A stretch of DNA of 64,000 nt, taken from assembly GCA_035610365.1 (NCBI GenBank), contig CM069432.1, positions 185,303,027 to 185,367,026 on the forward strand, read 5' to 3'. Every line of letters begins with the position of its first letter. Positions within the stretch are counted from its first letter, which is position 1. Source of the stretch: Aquatica leii (Eukaryota; Arthropoda; Insecta; Coleoptera; Lampyridae). Made by a program: the position numbers and the translations under genes. Below the pieces are notes generated by a model. The model was not told where the DNA came from and made no database searches. It saw only the letters and a list, made by a program, of their open reading frames with translations. Positions 60,260 through 64,000 of the stretch are shown here, piece after piece.

Positions 60260-61132
60260 TAATAAATGTAAACGTATAAAACAAAAATTTTTGTTAATAA
60301 TGACGGTAATTTTTGAATTGCAGAACCAAATCTTATTTTTAACATCTAAGAATTTATTTGTACAGCTTGTCTTACTTTTGTAGGTGATAAGTTTTGATTG
60401 TATATTGATTAAACAGTACAAATTAGTATATATTATTATAGAAAAATGTAAAATAGAAACAATAGGTTACATTTTTTTAAGTAATAACTATAAACTTCAA
60501 AAGACACAACGGTCATTTTACTATCCATTTAAATTAAAAGCTATTTGCAAAAGTAGAAAAAACGTAAGCATTTTTGGGGACAGTTTACAGTATCAATACG
60601 GTTCAATTAAATAAAATGTTTTTATTTGTTATAATAATTTTATATACCTACTTACATTTGCTGGTACTCAGTCAACACAAATCGAATTTATTTTGAATCT
60701 CATTGGTAATTTAAAGGTAACATCAATTTGTTTCTTCAATCCGAAACCGTCGAATAACAGGTAATTTTTTATTGAAACTAAACAAGTTTGTTTTTGCCAA
60801 GATTCGATACAGTTATTGTGTTCTGGTATGAAAAAACATTTGATTGGTAAAACAGTTTAAATTTCATAATTGGATGATTCCGTGTTTATAATAAACAACT
60901 AATTTCGGAGTTTTGTCAAACATCACGTTGCTAAGAAGACAACATTCTGACAATATTGGTCCTCATTCGATGAACTTTATAAAATGCATTCCTTATTAGC
61001 ATTCTACCAAGTGATCGGAATGCTCGCGATAATTTTCCACGACCTATTGAGAATGACTAAATGATCTATCATTTTACAATCGTTTTTTATAAAATCATTT
61101 TAGTTTAGCAAACGTTCTTATAATAGATAAAC

Positions 61133-61204
61133 AATTTTACTTTTTAAAAGAATACTCTACGTTACTGTAATAGCGAAGGCTTCCACGGCCGGAGTCTATA
61201 CTAA
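61133..61204 (-). repeat. Inverted copy of the 54993-55073 repeat
   Basis: On the minus strand this reads TCTTAGTATAGACTCCGGCC, then GTGGAAGCCTTCGCTATTAC, nearly identical to the left copy. Similarity stops abruptly at the outer side of the TCTTAG end in both copies, which marks a true element edge. Confidence 0.7.
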
Positions 61205-61599
61205 GATAAGAACGTCAATGTTGTAACTGAAGTTGCCAACGTTGGATAACATCTTTTTCAAAATTTAGCAAACAAAATTGATTATTATCAACATTTATAA
61301 TTTTATACCTTGGAATATTTTTTGAAGCTTTTACATTATATATTGTGCGTATTTCCATTTCTCAAAATTAATATTAAAACGTGAATAAATAGTAACAATC
61401 CAAAGTACATATGTTCTGTTTTGTATTTAAAATTGTAAGTTTCTCCGGTATCAGCTACTGTCAAAAATGTTTACATAAATTAGAATTTTACAACACGTTC
61501 TAGTCATTTATGCACATACGTCTAAGGTAATCAAATCCTTATCGCGAAACGATTCAAGGAATTATATTCCGGTACCCGTATTTACTACCACAAAAACAT

Positions 61600-61727
61600 A
61601 CAGTTGTCAAAGTAGTCATAGTATCCAAAGTAATCAAAATAACGAATTAAAGTAACGAATACAAAAAATATAAGCAACGAATAGTAACGATTACTCAAAA
61701 GTAACGAACTTCACCATCACTAGTTTT
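61600..61727 (-). repeat. Possible right end of a hAT-like element
   Basis: On the minus strand this begins CTAGTGATGGTGAAGTTCGT, followed by TACTTTTGAGTAATCGTTAC and further TTCGTTAC phrases. TAGTGATG-type starts are usual for hAT ends. The left end is less clear and no transposase was found. Confidence 0.35.
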
Positions 61728-63142
61728 AATAAACACAAAAACAATAAACGAAAAAATTGTAAAATCGTTATAATGCAAATGTATTGTATAATAGCTAACT
61801 AAATAATAATAATCATTTGCATAAGACAATATCAATATCTTACATGTCATTACACTTTTTGAAATTTCAATAAAGTTGAAGCATAAGTTTTTATTGCAAC
61901 TTAATGTAGGTGAACTTAATTCAACTTCCAAAGTTGAAAGAAATTGCAGGTTGGAAACGGAAACGGTAGTTCCCTGTTTTTAAAAGCCAAACTATTCGCA
62001 GTCTAAAGTCACCGGCAGATCATAAAAGGTTATTACACTTTGGACTTTATTTTATAGCAGTAGAAAAGCTGCGAAGGATATGACATATTCATTACTTACA
62101 TAACTTGCTTCAAATAGAATGCGGGATAAGGGTAACTATAATTTAAATAGCTTTCTTAGAATACGTAATAGTTAGGACCATTTTTATAAAACTTAATTTT
62201 TTTTTACTTGAATAATATTTTAAAATTTAGTTGATCGTTTTATAGCTATCCGGTAGTTTAAAAATTATATGTAATCATATGATATCCATTTAAGAAAGTA
62301 AAATAATTTCAACTCTTAACAATTATATAGGTATTGATTACTTGCTTTCTTAAACAATACGAGAAGTTTTCCATGTTGTATCAGGCTATTAAAAATTTAA
62401 ATATTAGTTTAGCTTCTAAACAAAAGTTAGTAGGCAATTAATGTTATATTACATTACATATTAAAATTCTTCATAAGTTATCTGCAATATATCTGAAGCG
62501 TTCAAAATAGCATTTGTATCTAACAAAGCATTAAACAATTAATGTAGGTAAATAAAATTGCATTTTGCCTTGTCTCTTATAACACAAAATAAAATTTATA
62601 CAGTGCATGTGTATACAAAGTATAGTAAATTATAAAAAATACACGTCAAATTTAAACCCGCTATTTGTAAACAATTAATTACTTATTGACAAACACAAAG
62701 TAACACTGTTTTTGTTTTTAACATTCCAAACAACTAAATTTAAAAAAAATATTTTTATAACTTTTTACATTTGGATAAATAAGGAAAAAACAACGCCACA
62801 TAAAATAACATGTTGTATAGCAAACTGATGAATTTAAATTGAAACCAAAATCTACCATTTGCAGTGTAGACAAAATATTGTTATGTGATTGGTTAGGACG
62901 TTACATCGACATATAGTAATGGTTACCATTTTGTAGGATTTTGTGTATTAGTATTATTAACGAAAACTATATATACAGGGTTATTCACACTATACAGCTC
63001 CGAATATTGTAGCCAAAATACGTAACTTTCAAAACATTTTATTTTTAGGATACATAAAAGTCTATTGTGGTCACCTTTTAAAATTATTTGTGTATTACAT
63101 AAGCTGTTGTAAAAGCGGTAAAAATATTGAAGTTTATTTTTG

Positions 63143-63236
63143 GATTCTTATTATGTATAAAAGATAACTATAAATAGCTATAACTATTGGATTCGATTCT
63201 TATTATGTATAAAAGATAACTATAAATAGCTATAAC
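63143..63236. repeat. Two-copy tandem repeat, period 52 bp
   Basis: A 42-base phrase beginning GATTCTTATTATGTATAAAA occurs at 63143-63184 and identically at 63195-63236. The exact match implies a recent duplication. The right copy runs into the left arm of the following inverted repeat. Confidence 0.9.
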
Positions 63237-63637
63237 GGCGGTAAATGTTGAAAGTTAATTTTACACCCCCGTATTTCAAAATAGTTTTGAATAAAACTGC
63301 GGGATAAACCCACAACGTAAAGGACATTGGGGGTACAACAAAAAAAATCGTTGTTGACGGTTATCCCTGTCATACATGAATATAAAGCTATAGGGTTTCT
63401 CAATGCAATTATGAGAATTGCATTAGAGTGTATCTCCTACTGCTGATGAGCTTCAAAAGAGCAAAACGACCGTCCGGTAGTTCACGCTGGTGGCATTTGA
63501 CAATTGCAATGACATTGCTTTACCCCCAATGTTCTTTACGATGTGGTTTTATCCCACAGTTTTATTCAAAACTATTTTGAATTACGCGGGTATAAAATTA
63601 ACTTTCAACGTTTACCGCCGTTATAGTTATTTACAGT
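63212..63637. repeat. Inverted repeat with a hammerhead ribozyme in its loop
   Basis: The left arm (about 63212-63335) and the reverse complement of the right arm (about 63515-63637) are about nine-tenths identical, sharing TATAACGGCGGTAAA, GTTGAAAGTTAATTTTA and CAAAATAGTTTTGAATAAAA. The loop of about 180 bases carries a hammerhead motif at 63437-63480 and a small palindrome AATGCAATTATGAGAATTGC from 63402. No protein is encoded. It resembles a small non-autonomous, ribozyme-bearing repeat, but I know no family with this form. Confidence 0.75.
63437..63480 (+). ncRNA. Minimal type I hammerhead ribozyme, one core base changed
   Basis: All three stems fold. Stem I pairs CTACTG (63437-63442) with CGGTAG (63475-63480), one G-T pair among six. 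The CTGATGA box is 63443-63449. Stem II pairs GCT (63450-63452) with AGC (63460-63462) around TCAAAAG. Stem III pairs ACG (63466-63468) with CGT (63471-63473) around AC. C at 63474 is the cleavage base. The only departure from the consensus is A at 63463 where G (position G12) is invariant, which should stop or greatly weaken cutting in this copy. Confidence 0.85.
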
Positions 63638-63640
63638 TAT

Positions 63641-64000
63641 TAAAATGCTCTATAACTAAGTCTTCCCGTTCTTATAAAATACCCCAGGGATTAATCGTTT
63701 TTTTGTAGCATTTGATGCATTTTTAATAAAAGTTCTGATGAATTTAGTTATATTTAGAAATATTAGATAGATAGCAAGTATAAGAATCATAATGAAAAAT
63801 ATTTTTACAAATGTTTATAAACTTGGACCGTAATTTATAATCCAACAGGCTATAGCAACAATAAAGATGATAACATGCCAGCGATAACAAAAAGCAAGAG
63901 CCAAATATTTATAATAGGTGTTCGAAATGTTGACTGTTCATTTTCAGACACTTACATATCTACTTTTGAGAGCTACTGCTAACTCTGGGCACAAGTTGCA
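63641..64000. other. AT-rich end of window, nothing recognised
   Basis: No gene, repeat or RNA recognised. The overlapping plus-strand ORF at 63490-63708 is an artefact of the inverted repeat's right arm. Confidence 0.5.

Larger units (their letters stand above)
60260..63142. other. AT-rich intergenic stretch with repeat ends
   Basis: No gene recognised. It contains the inverted copy of the 80-bp repeat (61133-61204), the possible right hAT-like end (61600-61727) and TACAGGGTTATTCACAC near 62978, which resembles the start of several common insect repeats. Confidence 0.5.

Noticed and set aside
63490-63708. 72-codon ORF at the right edge
   Set aside because: It lies across the right arm of the 63.2-63.6 kb inverted repeat and has no family similarity.

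Overview
The window looks like repeat-rich intergenic DNA from an insect or a related arthropod. It is strongly AT-rich, and no host protein-coding gene, tRNA or rRNA could be recognised on either strand. Every coding similarity I can support belongs to a transposable element: Ty3/Gypsy, BEL/Pao, Ty1/Copia, Penelope-like elements (PLEs), Jockey-type and other LINEs, a Tc1/mariner-type (IS630 superfamily) transposon, a second mariner-like fragment and a Helitron. This mixture is typical of insects; the species cannot be told from the sequence.

Layout, left to right. 1-1.7 kb: 3' part of a Gypsy element (+). 1.7-6.2 kb: a longer, decayed Gypsy element (-) with a primer-binding site. 6.2-8.5 kb: a shortened BEL/Pao element (+). 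11.7-17.7 kb: a nearly full-length, recent BEL/Pao element (+) with 226-bp LTRs and a 5-bp target-site duplication (CTTAG). 18.84-19.56 kb: the C-terminal part of a Helitron helicase (+). 22.74-27.3 kb: a Gypsy element (-) carrying a 1.2-kb PLE (+) in its RNase H region, with a 9-bp target duplication. 27.3-27.8 kb: a Jockey-type LINE 3' end. 32.33-35.87 kb: a large PLE palindrome with an 85-bp spacer. 43.6-44.4 kb: a tandem PLE terminal repeat with a hammerhead-type core. 44.4-46.5 kb: a Copia remnant (+). 46.7-47.0 kb: a mariner-like fragment. 55-61.7 kb: a nested stack in which LINE reverse-transcriptase remains lie inside an IS630-type transposon with widely spaced catalytic residues (Sailor/DD82E-like), itself lying between inverted repeats and possible hAT-like ends. 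63.1-63.7 kb: an inverted repeat whose loop holds an almost perfect minimal type I hammerhead ribozyme.

The genes do not form a pathway; they record successive insertions. The strongest unusual signals are the hammerhead-type cores seen at four or five separate places (24.8, 35.7, 44.3, 50.0 and 63.4 kb), the PLE palindrome whose arms are nearly identical only near its centre, and the DD~80E transposase. LTR elements are described only as fossils, by family, extent, parts and rough age.
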